The notes beneath the pieces were generated by a model, which saw only the letters and a program-made list of their open reading frames with translations, had not been told where the DNA came from and ran no database searches. Shown piece by piece: positions 33,641 through 41,873 of a stretch of 64,000 bases of DNA. The stretch is from contig NZ_BMSY01000011.1 of the NCBI RefSeq assembly GCF_014649395.1, positions 186,001 through 250,000 of the forward strand, in the 5' to 3' direction. A program made the translations under genes and the position numbers. The DNA is from Streptomyces aureoverticillatus (lineage in GTDB: Bacteria > Actinomycetota > Actinomycetes > Streptomycetales > Streptomycetaceae). Numbering within the stretch: position 1 is the first letter of the stretch; each line of letters starts with the position of its first letter.

Positions 33641-35797
33641 ATGAACTCCCCTGATCTCCCGGCCCAGTTCGGCCGCACGCACCGCTTCGCGTTCGGCGTC
33701 CCGCGCGGCTTCACCGTCTCGCGGGACGGCGCCCGCGTGCTGTTCCTGCGCTCGACGGCGGGCGACGACCCGGTCAGCAGGCTCTGGCTGTACGAAACCA
33801 ACACCGACGGCGCCGAGCGGATGCTCGCCGATCCGCCGGCGCTCGGCGACACCGGGCCGGTGGCCGAGGCCGAACTCGTCCGCAGGGAACGCGCGCGGGA
33901 GGCCTCCCAAGGAGTGGTGGCCTTCGCCGCCGACGACCACGCGCGCGTGGTCGCCTTCGCGCTGTCCGGCGCCCTGTGGACGGTGCGGACGGACGGCGGC
34001 GCGCCGCGCCGGATCGCCACGCCGGGCCCCGTGGTCGACCCGCGCCCGTCGCCCGACGGCTCGCTCGTCGCGTACGTCACCGGCGGCGCCCTGCGCGTGG
34101 TGGGGGCCGACGGCACGCACGACCGGGCGCTCGCCGAGCCCGACGGCGACGACGTCACGTACGGACTCGCGGATCACGTGGCCGCCGAATCCATGGGCAG
34201 GCACCGGGCGTTCTGGTGGTCGCCGGACGGCGACGCCCTGCTCGTCGCGCGCGTGGACACCGCGCGCGTGCGGCACTGGTGGCTGTCGGACCCCGCCCAC
34301 CCGGACCGGCCGCCGCGCTCCGTGCCCTACCCCGCGGCGGGCACCGCCAACGCGGAGACGACGCTGCACATCCTGCGCACGGACGGCTCGCGCGTGGCCG
34401 TCCGCACTCCGGAGAAGGTGCCGGAGGAGTACCACCCCATGGACGGCACGTGGACGGATGCCACGCTGGAGTACGTCCTGCGGGCGCACTGGGACGGGTT
34501 CGGACCGCTGGTCACGCTGCAGACCCGCGACCAGCGCGCGGCGTACATCCTCGAAGTCGACCCGGAGAGCGGCGAGTCGCGGATGGTCGGCCACAAGCGG
34601 GAGAGTCCGTGGCTCGACCTCGTGCCGGGCACCCCGGTCCGGCTGGCCGGCGGCAAGCCCGTGCAGCACTGGCACACCGACCGCGACACCGCGGGCCTGC
34701 GCTTGTGGAACGTGATGACTCCGCCGGGACTCCACGTGCGCGAGGTGTTGGGCACCGTGGGCGAACGCGTGTGGTTCACCGCGTCGGACGAACCCACGGA
34801 CGTCCACGTGTGGTCGCTCTCGGCGCTCGACGAGAAGGGCGAGCCGGGCGACCGCCCCCATACCGGCGAACCGGAGCGTGTCAGCGAGGGCCCGGGCGTG
34901 CACACCGCCGCGGTCGGCGGCGACACCGTGGTCCTCGACAGCAGGACGCCGGACGGGCACACGGTGACCGTGCTGCGCGCGGGAAAGCCGGTCGGGCACA
35001 TAGCCGTGCTCTCCGAAGAGCCCGTCGTGACGCCCGCGCCGCGTCATCTCACGCTCGGGGAGCGCGCGGTGCGCGGTGCGCTGTTCCTGCCGTCCTGGCA
35101 CACCGCGGGGTCAGGGAAGCTGCCGGTCCTGCTGTGTCCGTACTCGGGGCCGGGGCTCCAGCTCGTGGTGCACGCGCGCGCGTGGTGGACGGTTGTCGCC
35201 CAATGGTTCGCCGAGCAGGGCTTCGCGGTGCTGATCGCGGACGGGCGGGGCACGCCGGGGCGCGGCCGGGGCTGGGAACACGCGGTGCACGGCGATCAGT
35301 TGACGCCCGTCATCGACGACCAGGTGGACGCGCTGCGTGCCGCGGCCGAGCTGCACCCGGACCTCGACCTGGGGCGGGTCGGCATCCGCGGCTGGTCGTT
35401 CGGCGGCTATCTCGCGGCGGGCGCGGTGCTGCGCCGGCCGGACGTCTTCCACGCGGCGGTGGCCGGGGCGCCGCCCTCGGACCTGCGCCTCTACGACACC
35501 CACTGGAAGGAGCGCTTCCTGGGGCACCCCGACGTCCAGCCGGAGCACTACGAGCGCTGCTCCCTGCTCGCCCACGCGCACCGCCTGTCGCGGCCGCTGA
35601 TGCTGGTGCACGGCCTGGCGGACGACAACGTCCTGCCGGTGCACACGCTGCGCCTGTCGGCGGCGCTGCTCGCCGCGGGCCGCCCGCACACCGTCCTGCC
35701 GCTGCCCGGCGCGGGCCACATGGTCGCGCGGGCGGACGTTGCCGCCAATCTGTTGAATCTGGAGCTCGACTTCCTGAAAAAGTCCTTGAACGCCTGA
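33641..35797 (+). CDS. S9 prolyl oligopeptidase / DPP-IV-like peptidase
   Basis: A 718-aa serine peptidase. The N-terminal beta-propeller half contains FAFGVPRGFTVSRDGARVLFLRS, WSPDGDALLVARVD and VPYPAAGTANAETTLHI, as in DPP-IV (S9B). The C-terminal hydrolase has LPVLLCPYSGPGLQ, FAVLIADGRGTPGRG, nucleophile elbow GWSFGGY, catalytic Asp in LVHGLADDNVLPVHT and His in PGAGHM. No signal peptide is seen, so it is probably cytosolic, releasing N-terminal dipeptides. ATG 33641; upstream in-frame sequence lies in the divergent promoter region. Confidence 0.93.
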   Translation: MNSPDLPAQFGRTHRFAFGVPRGFTVSRDGARVLFLRSTAGDDPVSRLWLYETNTDGAERMLADPPALGDTGPVAEAELVRRERAREASQGVVAFAADDHARVVAFALSGALWTVRTDGGAPRRIATPGPVVDPRPSPDGSLVAYVTGGALRVVGADGTHDRALAEPDGDDVTYGLADHVAAESMGRHRAFWWSPDGDALLVARVDTARVRHWWLSDPAHPDRPPRSVPYPAAGTANAETTLHILRTDGSRVAVRTPEKVPEEYHPMDGTWTDATLEYVLRAHWDGFGPLVTLQTRDQRAAYILEVDPESGESRMVGHKRESPWLDLVPGTPVRLAGGKPVQHWHTDRDTAGLRLWNVMTPPGLHVREVLGTVGERVWFTASDEPTDVHVWSLSALDEKGEPGDRPHTGEPERVSEGPGVHTAAVGGDTVVLDSRTPDGHTVTVLRAGKPVGHIAVLSEEPVVTPAPRHLTLGERAVRGALFLPSWHTAGSGKLPVLLCPYSGPGLQLVVHARAWWTVVAQWFAEQGFAVLIADGRGTPGRGRGWEHAVHGDQLTPVIDDQVDALRAAAELHPDLDLGRVGIRGWSFGGYLAAGAVLRRPDVFHAAVAGAPPSDLRLYDTHWKERFLGHPDVQPEHYERCSLLAHAHRLSRPLMLVHGLADDNVLPVHTLRLSAALLAAGRPHTVLPLPGAGHMVARADVAANLLNLELDFLKKSLNA

Positions 35798-35829
35798 ACA
35801 ACGCGGAACCGCCGTCCGTACCATCCGGC

Positions 35830-36393
35830 ATGACTGCTTCCAGGGATGACAGGGCCGACACCGCCGAGCCGCTCCCGCCGACGGCGGACAGCCCCACCAC
35901 AGCCCTCTCCGCACGCCCCTCGGGCCTCTGCCTGAGCACCTCCCCGACGCCCACCCGATCCGCGAGCCCCACCCGCCGCACCGTCGTCACCGCGGTGGGC
36001 GCCGCGGGCCTGGCGGCCGCGCTCGTCGCCTGCGGCTCGGACGACGACAAGGACTCGGAGCCGGCCGGCGAGGCGTCCGAGAAGGAGGAGGGCGGCGGGG
36101 GCGGCGGTGCCGTGCTCGCCAAGACTGCGGACATCCCTGTGGGCGGCGGCAAGATCTTCAAGGACGAGGGCGTGGTGGTCACGCAGCCGACGGAGGGCCA
36201 GTTCAAGGCCTTCTCCAACATCTGCACGCACAAGCAGTGCCCCGTGACGAGCGTCGAGGGCGGCACCATCAACTGCCCGTGTCACGGCAGCAAGTTCGAC
36301 ATCACCGACGGCAGTGTGAAGCAGAACCCGGCACCGAAGCCGCTGCCCGCGAAGAAGATCACGGTCGACGGGGACTCCATCAAGCTGGCCTGA
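35830..36393 (+). CDS. Tat-type Rieske [2Fe-2S] lipoprotein
   Basis: A 187-aa protein. SPTRRTVVTAVGAAGLAAALVAC is a twin-arginine signal ending in a lipobox Cys. A Gly/Glu-rich linker leads to the Rieske domain: CTHKQCPVT is an expanded box 1 (Cys and His ligands) and CPCHGSKFDITDGSV is box 2. It probably carries electrons outside the membrane; partner unknown. ATG 35830, 32 bp after the S9 peptidase gene, possibly cotranscribed. A 13-bp stem-loop follows. Confidence 0.9.
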   Translation: MTASRDDRADTAEPLPPTADSPTTALSARPSGLCLSTSPTPTRSASPTRRTVVTAVGAAGLAAALVACGSDDDKDSEPAGEASEKEEGGGGGGAVLAKTADIPVGGGKIFKDEGVVVTQPTEGQFKAFSNICTHKQCPVTSVEGGTINCPCHGSKFDITDGSVKQNPAPKPLPAKKITVDGDSIKLA

Positions 36394-36441
36394 CGCGCCG
36401 CGCGCGCCGACCCGCGTTCTCTCTGGGCGCGCCGGGCCATG

Positions 36442-36481
36442 GGCCGCGCCGCGCCCGGGTCTCACCCTGCGCGGCGCGGCC
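36442..36481. terminator. 13-bp stem-loop between convergent genes
   Basis: 36442-36454 (GGCCGCGCCGCGC) pairs perfectly with 36469-36481. The right arm overlaps the last codons of the convergent isochorismatase-fold gene. Confidence 0.65.
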
Positions 36482-37106
36482 GCTTCCACGCGCCCAGGAC
36501 CTCTTCCGTCGTGGTGACGGTGGCGACCAGGGCGAGGGTGTTCCGGACCATTGCGGGAGTGTAGTCGGAGGGGACTCCCGCGATGGCGTCGGCGGGCACG
36601 ACGGCGGTGTAGCCGAGGTTCACCGCGTCGAAGACCGCGTTCGGGATCGCCACGTTGGCCGAGACGCCCGTGACGATCAGGGTGCGGCAGCCCAGGTTGC
36701 GCAGCAGCGCGTCGACGTCGGTGCCCGCGATGGGCGACAGGCCGTGCAGGCGGCGTACGACGAAGTCCTCCTCCGCGACCTCGATCGGTTGCGCGATCCG
36801 CACGGCCGTGGTGCCGGAGAACTGCTGCACGGGAAGGCGTTCGGCGGCGCGGAAGAGCCGCGCGTTGCGGTTGGCGCCGCGGCCGTCGGGGCGCCGCTCG
36901 GCGACGGCGTGCAGGACCTGGACGGCGCCGAGGTGGGCCGCGGCGACCAGGCGGGCGACGTTGACGAGGGCGCCCGACGAGCGGGCCTCGTCGGCGAGTT
37001 CGGGCAGCGCGCTCTCCGTACCGACGACGCCCTGCTGGCACTCCACCGTCATCAGGACGGTGGTGGTGGGGTCGAGGATCTCCCTGAGCTGTTCGTACGA
37101 CGGCAT
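36462..37106 (-). CDS. Isochorismatase-fold protein lacking the catalytic triad
   Basis: A 214-aa cysteine-hydrolase-fold protein. Fold markers are DPTTTVLMTVECQQG, LPVQQFSGTTAV, VVRRLHGLSPIAGTDVDALLRNLGCRTLIVTGVSANVAIPNAVFDAVNLGY and VVPADAIAGVP. At the triad positions the usual Asp is Glu22, the Lys is Arg and the nucleophile Cys is Ala153. It is therefore probably not a standard hydrolase; it may bind a ligand or belong to a divergent subfamily. ATG 37106. Confidence 0.85.
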   Translation of the reverse strand: MPSYEQLREILDPTTTVLMTVECQQGVVGTESALPELADEARSSGALVNVARLVAAAHLGAVQVLHAVAERRPDGRGANRNARLFRAAERLPVQQFSGTTAVRIAQPIEVAEEDFVVRRLHGLSPIAGTDVDALLRNLGCRTLIVTGVSANVAIPNAVFDAVNLGYTAVVPADAIAGVPSDYTPAMVRNTLALVATVTTTEEVLGAWKRPRRAG

Positions 37107-37282
37107 GGCTCTCCCTGTCGACGGTGTGACCCCCGTGCCGCGCGCCCGCCGGAGGCCGTTCCCCTCGCGGTACGGGCTTTCGCGGTGCGCGGGAGGCTAA
37201 CCGGCATTGCGTCGCGGCGGAAGACGCTCCATGCTCTTCTGACGCATAGTCAGTCACGGCAGGGACCAGGGGAGGACGACGC

Positions 37283-37750
37283 ATGGCCACCACACAGCGC
37301 CGCGGCCGCAGGATCATGATGACGCCGGGCGAGCTGGACGCCTTTCTGGCCGCCGAGCGCACCTGCCGGGTCGCGACGGTCTCCGCCGACGGCGCCCCGC
37401 ACGCCGGCGCGCTGTGGTTCGCGTGGGACGGCACGTCCCTGTGGCTGTACTCGATCACACGCAGCAAGCGCTGGGCCGAGCTGCGACACGACCCGCGGAT
37501 CGCCGTGGTCGTGGACGCCGGTGAACAGTACGGGGAGCTGCGCGGCGTGGAGCTGACCGGCACCGCGCAATTCGTGGGCGAGGCCCCGCGCACCGGGGAG
37601 CCATGCCCCGAACTCGACGTTCCGGAGCGGCTGTTCGCCCGCAAGAACTTCGGCCTGGAGGAGATGGTGCACGACGGCCGGCACGCGTGGCTGCGGCTCA
37701 CTCCGGACGCGATCGTCTCCTGGGACTTCCGCAAGCTGGCGCAGCCGTAG
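37283..37750 (+). CDS. Pyridoxamine 5'-phosphate oxidase family / F420-FMN reductase-like protein
   Basis: A 155-aa split-barrel protein: MMTPGELDAFLAAERTCRVATVSADGAPHAGALWFAWDGTSLWLYSITRSKRWAELRHDPRIAVVVDAG is the typical TIGR-type flavin/F420 binding half. AWLRLTPDAIVSWDFRKL ends it. It is probably an FMN- or F420-dependent reductase; substrate unknown. Start ATG 37283 (an internal MM pair at codons 12-13 is the alternative); AGGGGAGGACG lies upstream. Confidence 0.87.
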   Translation: MATTQRRGRRIMMTPGELDAFLAAERTCRVATVSADGAPHAGALWFAWDGTSLWLYSITRSKRWAELRHDPRIAVVVDAGEQYGELRGVELTGTAQFVGEAPRTGEPCPELDVPERLFARKNFGLEEMVHDGRHAWLRLTPDAIVSWDFRKLAQP

Positions 37751-37770
37751 CCTTCGGGCGGCCGCGCGCG

Positions 37771-37793
37771 GGAGCGGTCCGCACCGCGGCTCC
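37771..37793. terminator. Bulged stem-loop between convergent genes
   Basis: GGAGCGGT pairs with ACCGC-GG-CTCC around a short loop, just beyond the split-barrel gene and before the convergent lysR-family gene end. Confidence 0.45.
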
Positions 37794-37797
37794 GGGG

Positions 37798-38700
37798 TCA
37801 CCCCAGCCCTGCCCCCGCCACCCGCAGCGCCTCCACCGCCGCCCTGATCGACGGGCGCCGGTCCGCGTCCGCCCGCCACAGCACGTACACATGCCGCCGC
37901 ACCCGGTGCCGCACCGGCACCGTCCGCACGCCCGTCGGCATCGGGTCGCGGCCGAGGCGGGGAGCCACGCAGACGCCGAGCCCGGCCGCGACCAGCGCGA
38001 GCTGGGTGTGATGCTCCTCCGCGCGGTGCGCGATGCGCGGCTCGAAGCCCTTGGCGCGCAGCGTGAACATCAGCCACTCGTGGCAGAACTCGCCCTCCGC
38101 CCACGTGATCCACTCGTCCTCCGCGAAGTCCTCCAGGTCCACCTCCGCGCGGTCGGCCATCGGGTGGGCCGTCGGCATCGCGATGTCCGCGGGGTCGTCG
38201 AGGAGCGGCGCCTTCATGAGTCCGTCGGGCACGGGCAGCGGCTTGTTGTACCAGTCGAGGACCACCGCCAGGTCCAGGTCGCCGCGCACCACGCCGCTGA
38301 CGGCACCCTGCGGCTCCAGCTCCTGGGCGCTCACGGACAGCCCGGGGTGCTGCGCGCGCAGGGACGAGAGCGCGGCGGGCAGCAGGCCGCGCATGGCCGT
38401 CGGGAACGCGGAGATCCGCAGCTCGCCGACCGCCTTGCCGCGCTGCTGCTCCAGATCGGACTGGGCGAGCTCGACCTGGGAGAGGATGCGCGCGGCGTGG
38501 TCGGCGAGCAGCCGCCCGGCGTCGGTGAGGCGCACCCCCCGGCCGTTCTTCGCGAGCAGTTGCTGGCCCACCTCCCGCTCCAGCTTGGTCATCTGCTGGG
38601 AGACGGCGGACGTGGTCACGTGCAGCCCCGCCGCGGCGCCGCTCACCGAGCCGTGCCGGGCGAGGGCGTCGAGAGTCCGAAGGCGCTCCAAGTTCAACAT
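37798..38700 (-). CDS. LysR-family regulator, divergent from an EamA exporter
   Basis: A 300-aa regulator: MLNLERLRTLDALARHGSVSGAAAGLHVTTSAVSQQMTKLEREVGQQLLAKNGRGVRLTDAG is the winged helix-turn-helix. The effector domain contains GELRISAFPTAMRGLLPAALSSLRAQHPGL and GDLDLAVVLDW. It is divergent from an EamA-type transporter with 74 bp between, so the exporter is the probable target. Candidate sites in the gap are AGCAATGCT (38704-38712) and CACAA-N8-TTGTG (38726-38743). Confidence 0.92.
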   Translation of the reverse strand: MLNLERLRTLDALARHGSVSGAAAGLHVTTSAVSQQMTKLEREVGQQLLAKNGRGVRLTDAGRLLADHAARILSQVELAQSDLEQQRGKAVGELRISAFPTAMRGLLPAALSSLRAQHPGLSVSAQELEPQGAVSGVVRGDLDLAVVLDWYNKPLPVPDGLMKAPLLDDPADIAMPTAHPMADRAEVDLEDFAEDEWITWAEGEFCHEWLMFTLRAKGFEPRIAHRAEEHHTQLALVAAGLGVCVAPRLGRDPMPTGVRTVPVRHRVRRHVYVLWRADADRRPSIRAAVEALRVAGAGLG

Positions 38701-38725
38701 GTAAGCAATGCTACGCGCTTCCGCT

Positions 38726-38743
38726 CACAAAAACTCGCTTGTG
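38726..38743. promoter_or_regulatory. Candidate LysR site, CACAA-N8-TTGTG
   Basis: A 5-bp inverted repeat in the 74-bp gap between the lysR and EamA starts. Its position over the divergent promoters is suitable; the match to the LysR consensus is only general. Confidence 0.4.
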
Positions 38744-38774
38744 CTAAGAGATTGGCTGATCCAAGGTGGGCTCC

Positions 38775-39779
38775 ATGACCACCTCCGCCACCCCAGGGGC
38801 CCTCCCCGAAGCACCGGCCCCCGCAGCCGCACAGGAGCGGGCCGCCTCCGCTTCCGCACCACACCAGGAGACGCCCGGGCGCGCGCGCCGGAAGGTGGAT
38901 TGGCGCGTTCGGTTCGCCTTCCTGTCCCTGGTCTGGGGCTTCAGCTTCCTGTTCATCAAGGTCGGCACGGAGGGGTATGCCCCCTTCCAGGTCACGCTGG
39001 GGCGCCTGCTGTTCGGCACGGCGGTGGTCGCGGTCGTGCTCGTCGTCAAGCGCGAGCGGCTGCCCCGCTCCCCGCGCACCTGGGCGCATCTGTCGGTGGC
39101 GGCACTGCTGCTCAACGCGGCGCCGTTCTCCCTGTTCGCGTACTCGGAGCTGACGATCCCCTCGACGCTCGCCGGGATCTGCAACGCGACGTCGCCGCTG
39201 TGGGGCATGGCCCTGTCGCTCGTGGCCCTCTCCGAGGACCGGCCGACGCGGCGCCGGGTCGCCGGACTCGGCCTCGGCTTCCTGGGCGTCCTCACGGTCC
39301 TCGGCGCCTGGCACGGCTTCAGCGGTGTGGACGCGCGGGGCACCGCGATGGCCCTGCTGGCCTCGCTCTGCTACCCCGTCGGCTGGATCTACGTACGCCG
39401 CACGCTGGCGGGTTCCGGCCACTCGAACCTCGCCCTGACGGGCGCCCAGCTCTTCGTCGCCACCCTCGAACTGGCCGTGGTGACCCCGCTGTTCACGTCG
39501 ATGCCGAGCCACTTCCCGATGGTGCCGCTGCTGGCCGTCGTCACCCTGGGCGCGCTCGGCACAGGGCTCGCCTTCCTCGTGCAGTACGACATCGTCTCCG
39601 AGGTCGGCCCGACGACCGCGCAGATGGTCACCTACTTCACCCCGGTCATCGCGACCGTGGCCGGTGTCGCCGTGCTCGGCGAGTCGCTGACCTGGACGAC
39701 TCCGGTGGGCGCCGTGATCATCCTCGCGGGGGCCGCGCTGACCCAGTCGAGACCGCGGGCCGCCCGCCGTCAGCCGTAG
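38775..39779 (+). CDS. EamA-family (DMT) transporter
   Basis: A 334-aa membrane protein with ten predicted helices in two EamA repeats. Repeat 1: RFAFLSLVWGFSFLFIKVGTEGYAPFQVTLGRLLFG; repeat 2: GTAMALLASLCYPVGWIYVRR to TYFTPVIATVAGVAVLGESLTWTTPVGAVIILAGAALTQ. A 40-residue Ala/Pro-rich N-terminus is cytosolic. It probably exports a metabolite or amino acid. ATG 38775 follows AAGGTGGG. Its 3' end overlaps the convergent MocR gene by 10 bp. Confidence 0.92.
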   Translation: MTTSATPGALPEAPAPAAAQERAASASAPHQETPGRARRKVDWRVRFAFLSLVWGFSFLFIKVGTEGYAPFQVTLGRLLFGTAVVAVVLVVKRERLPRSPRTWAHLSVAALLLNAAPFSLFAYSELTIPSTLAGICNATSPLWGMALSLVALSEDRPTRRRVAGLGLGFLGVLTVLGAWHGFSGVDARGTAMALLASLCYPVGWIYVRRTLAGSGHSNLALTGAQLFVATLELAVVTPLFTSMPSHFPMVPLLAVVTLGALGTGLAFLVQYDIVSEVGPTTAQMVTYFTPVIATVAGVAVLGESLTWTTPVGAVIILAGAALTQSRPRAARRQP

Positions 39780-41101
39780 CGCCGCGCGGGCGCCGGACCG
39801 ACGGCCGCCGCCACCGCGTCCGCCACCGCCTCGATGTCGTCGCCGGACAGCGCGGAGACGGTGATGCGCACCCCCGGAGGCGTGCTCAGCCGATACCGCG
39901 CCCCCGGAGAGACCGCCCAGCCCGCGTGCAGCAGCCGCGCGACGGCGCCGGTCTCGTCCGGCACCGGCACCCACACGTTCATCCCGCTGCGGCCGCGGGC
40001 GGCGACGCCCCGCTCGGCGAGCGCCGCGATCAGCGCGTCACGCCTGCGTCCGTACGCCGCCGCGACCACCCGCGCGTCCACGGCGCCGCTCTCCCACAGG
40101 CGCAGCACGGCCCGCTGCAGCACCTTGCTGACCCAGCCGGGCCCGAACCTGATCCGGCCCTGCACCCGGTCGACGGTCTCCGCGTCCCCGGTGAGCACGG
40201 CGAGCCGCAGGTCCGGTCCGTACGCCTTGGCGGTGGAGCGGATGAAGGCCCAGGTGTGCGTGACTCCCGACAGCGTGTGCAGCGGCAGGTCGACGATGCC
40301 GTGGCCGTGGTCGTCCTCCACGACCAGCGTGTCCTTGTGCGCTGCCAGGACCTTCCGCACGGCACGCGCGCGTGCCGCACCGACGGCGGCGCCGGTCGGA
40401 TTCTGGGCCCGGCTGGTGACGACGAGGGCCCGCGCGCCGGACCGGAGGGCCCGCTCCACGTCGTCGGGCAGCGGCCCGTCGTCGTCCACGCGGACCGGGA
40501 CCGGCCGCAGCCCGAGCCCGGACACCAGGTCGAGCAGGCTGCCCCAGCCCGGATCCTCGACGGCCACGGCGTCACCGACCTTGAGGCGCACGGCGAGCAC
40601 CCGCTCGATGGCGTCGAGCGCCCCGGACGTGACGGCGACGGGGGCGTCCGGCACCCCGTCCGCGTCCAGCGCGGCGCGCGCGGCACGGCCGAGCTCCGGC
40701 ACGACGGTGGCCTCCCCGTACAGGGCGGGGGCCTTGTCCGACTGCGCCGCGGCCACCGTGAAGGCGTCGGTGAGCGGCGGCAGCAGGGCCGTGTCCGGGT
40801 TGCCGCTCGCCACGTCCCGGACGCCGGGCGGCACGTCGAGGCGGCTGTACTCACGGGCCGTCGTGGCCGGCTTGCTGCGCACGCGGCTGCCGCGCCGGCC
40901 GGCCGTCTCGATGACCCCGCGCTCGCGCAGGGTGCGGTAGGCGGCCGCGACCGTATTGGGATTGACGCCCAGGTGGACCGCCAACTCCCGCATGGGAGGC
41001 AGCGATTGCCCCGGTTCCAGGGTGCCGCGGCCCACCGCGCGCTCGACGCTCGTCGCGATCTCGGCTGCGCGCCGGCCTTCGATCGGATAGTCTCCTAGCA
41101 C
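39770..41101 (-). CDS. MocR-family GntR/aminotransferase regulator (PdxR-like)
   Basis: A 443-aa fusion: an N-terminal GntR winged helix (RRAAEIATSVERAVGRGTLEPGQSLPPMRELAVHLGVNPNTVAAAYRTLRERGVIE) plus a class I aminotransferase fold with VEDPGWGSLLDLV, TSRAQNPTG, VVEDDHGHG and the PLP Lys in RSTAKAYGPDLRLA. Such proteins usually sense PLP or amino acids and rarely catalyse. GTG 41101 is chosen: CATAAT (minus strand, 41109-41114) lies 7 nt upstream, so the message would be leaderless; ATG 41110 would fall inside that -10. Divergent from a PNPOx-like gene, as with pyridoxal-responsive regulators. Confidence 0.9.
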   Translation of the reverse strand: MLGDYPIEGRRAAEIATSVERAVGRGTLEPGQSLPPMRELAVHLGVNPNTVAAAYRTLRERGVIETAGRRGSRVRSKPATTAREYSRLDVPPGVRDVASGNPDTALLPPLTDAFTVAAAQSDKAPALYGEATVVPELGRAARAALDADGVPDAPVAVTSGALDAIERVLAVRLKVGDAVAVEDPGWGSLLDLVSGLGLRPVPVRVDDDGPLPDDVERALRSGARALVVTSRAQNPTGAAVGAARARAVRKVLAAHKDTLVVEDDHGHGIVDLPLHTLSGVTHTWAFIRSTAKAYGPDLRLAVLTGDAETVDRVQGRIRFGPGWVSKVLQRAVLRLWESGAVDARVVAAAYGRRRDALIAALAERGVAARGRSGMNVWVPVPDETGAVARLLHAGWAVSPGARYRLSTPPGVRITVSALSGDDIEAVADAVAAAVGPAPARRYG

Positions 41102-41112
41102 AAACAACATTA

Positions 41113-41124
41113 TGCACTAGTGCA
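41113..41124. promoter_or_regulatory. 12-bp perfect palindrome TGCACTAGTGCA
   Basis: It lies between the MocR regulator and the PNPOx-like gene, directly behind the -10 box of the MocR gene, so it is a likely autoregulatory operator. Flanking bases extend the symmetry loosely (ATT...AAT). Confidence 0.6.
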
Positions 41125-41167
41125 ATAGTGACGCAAGCCAGCAAGCCGACGCCATTGGGAGAAGGCC

Positions 41168-41872
41168 ATGGAGACGACGACGCAGCCGACGGCCACGCCG
41201 GACAGCGCCTCTTACGAACCGACCGACCGCACCGTCCCCACCCGGTCCCGCGACCGCGCGGCGTACGACCGCGAGTTGGTGCACGCGATCCTCGACGAGG
41301 CGTACGTCTGCCACCTCGGGTTCGTGCGCGACGGCGCCCCCATCGTGCTGCCCACGCTGTACGGCAGGGTCGGCGAGCGGCTCTACGTGCACGGCTCGAC
41401 GGGGTCGCGGCCGCTGCGGATGGCGGGCGCGGCACCGGCCGACGAGGCGGACCCGGGCCTTCCGGTGTGTCTGACGGTCACGCATGTCGACGGCCTCGTG
41501 CTGGCCCGTTCGGCCTTCCACCACTCCGTCAACTACCGCTCCGTGGTGGTGCACGGCATCGCGCGCCAGGTCACGGACCCCGAGGAGAAGCGCACCGCGC
41601 TCGACGCGCTCGTCGACCACGTCGTGCCGGGCCGCTCCGCCGACTCCCGCCCCGCCAACGCCAAGGAGCTCGCCGCGACCGCCGTGCTCTATCTGGACCT
41701 CGACGAGGTGTCGGCCAAGATGCGCACGGGCGCCCCGAACGACGATCCGGAGGACATGGACCTGCCCTACTGGTCCGGCGTCGTCCCGCTCCGCAAGGGC
41801 TACGACCCCGTCATCCCGTCGGAGGACCTCGCCCCAGGCATCGAGGTCCCCGCCTACCTGACCGAGGTGTGA
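41168..41872 (+). CDS. Pyridoxamine 5'-phosphate oxidase family (FMN-binding) protein
   Basis: A 234-aa split-barrel protein: AYDRELVHAILDEAYVCHLGFVRDGAPIVLPTLYGRVGERLYVHGSTGSRPLRMAG, VCLTVTHVDGLVLARSAFHHSVNYRSVVVHG, and MDLPYWSGVVPLRKGYDPV. This is the NimA-like nitroreductase-resistance group. It may use FMN or bind heme, and may act in B6 metabolism given the divergent MocR regulator. ATG 41168. Probably cotranscribed with the PaiB-like gene that begins 2 bp downstream. Confidence 0.88.
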   Translation: METTTQPTATPDSASYEPTDRTVPTRSRDRAAYDRELVHAILDEAYVCHLGFVRDGAPIVLPTLYGRVGERLYVHGSTGSRPLRMAGAAPADEADPGLPVCLTVTHVDGLVLARSAFHHSVNYRSVVVHGIARQVTDPEEKRTALDALVDHVVPGRSADSRPANAKELAATAVLYLDLDEVSAKMRTGAPNDDPEDMDLPYWSGVVPLRKGYDPVIPSEDLAPGIEVPAYLTEV

Positions 41873-41873
41873 C

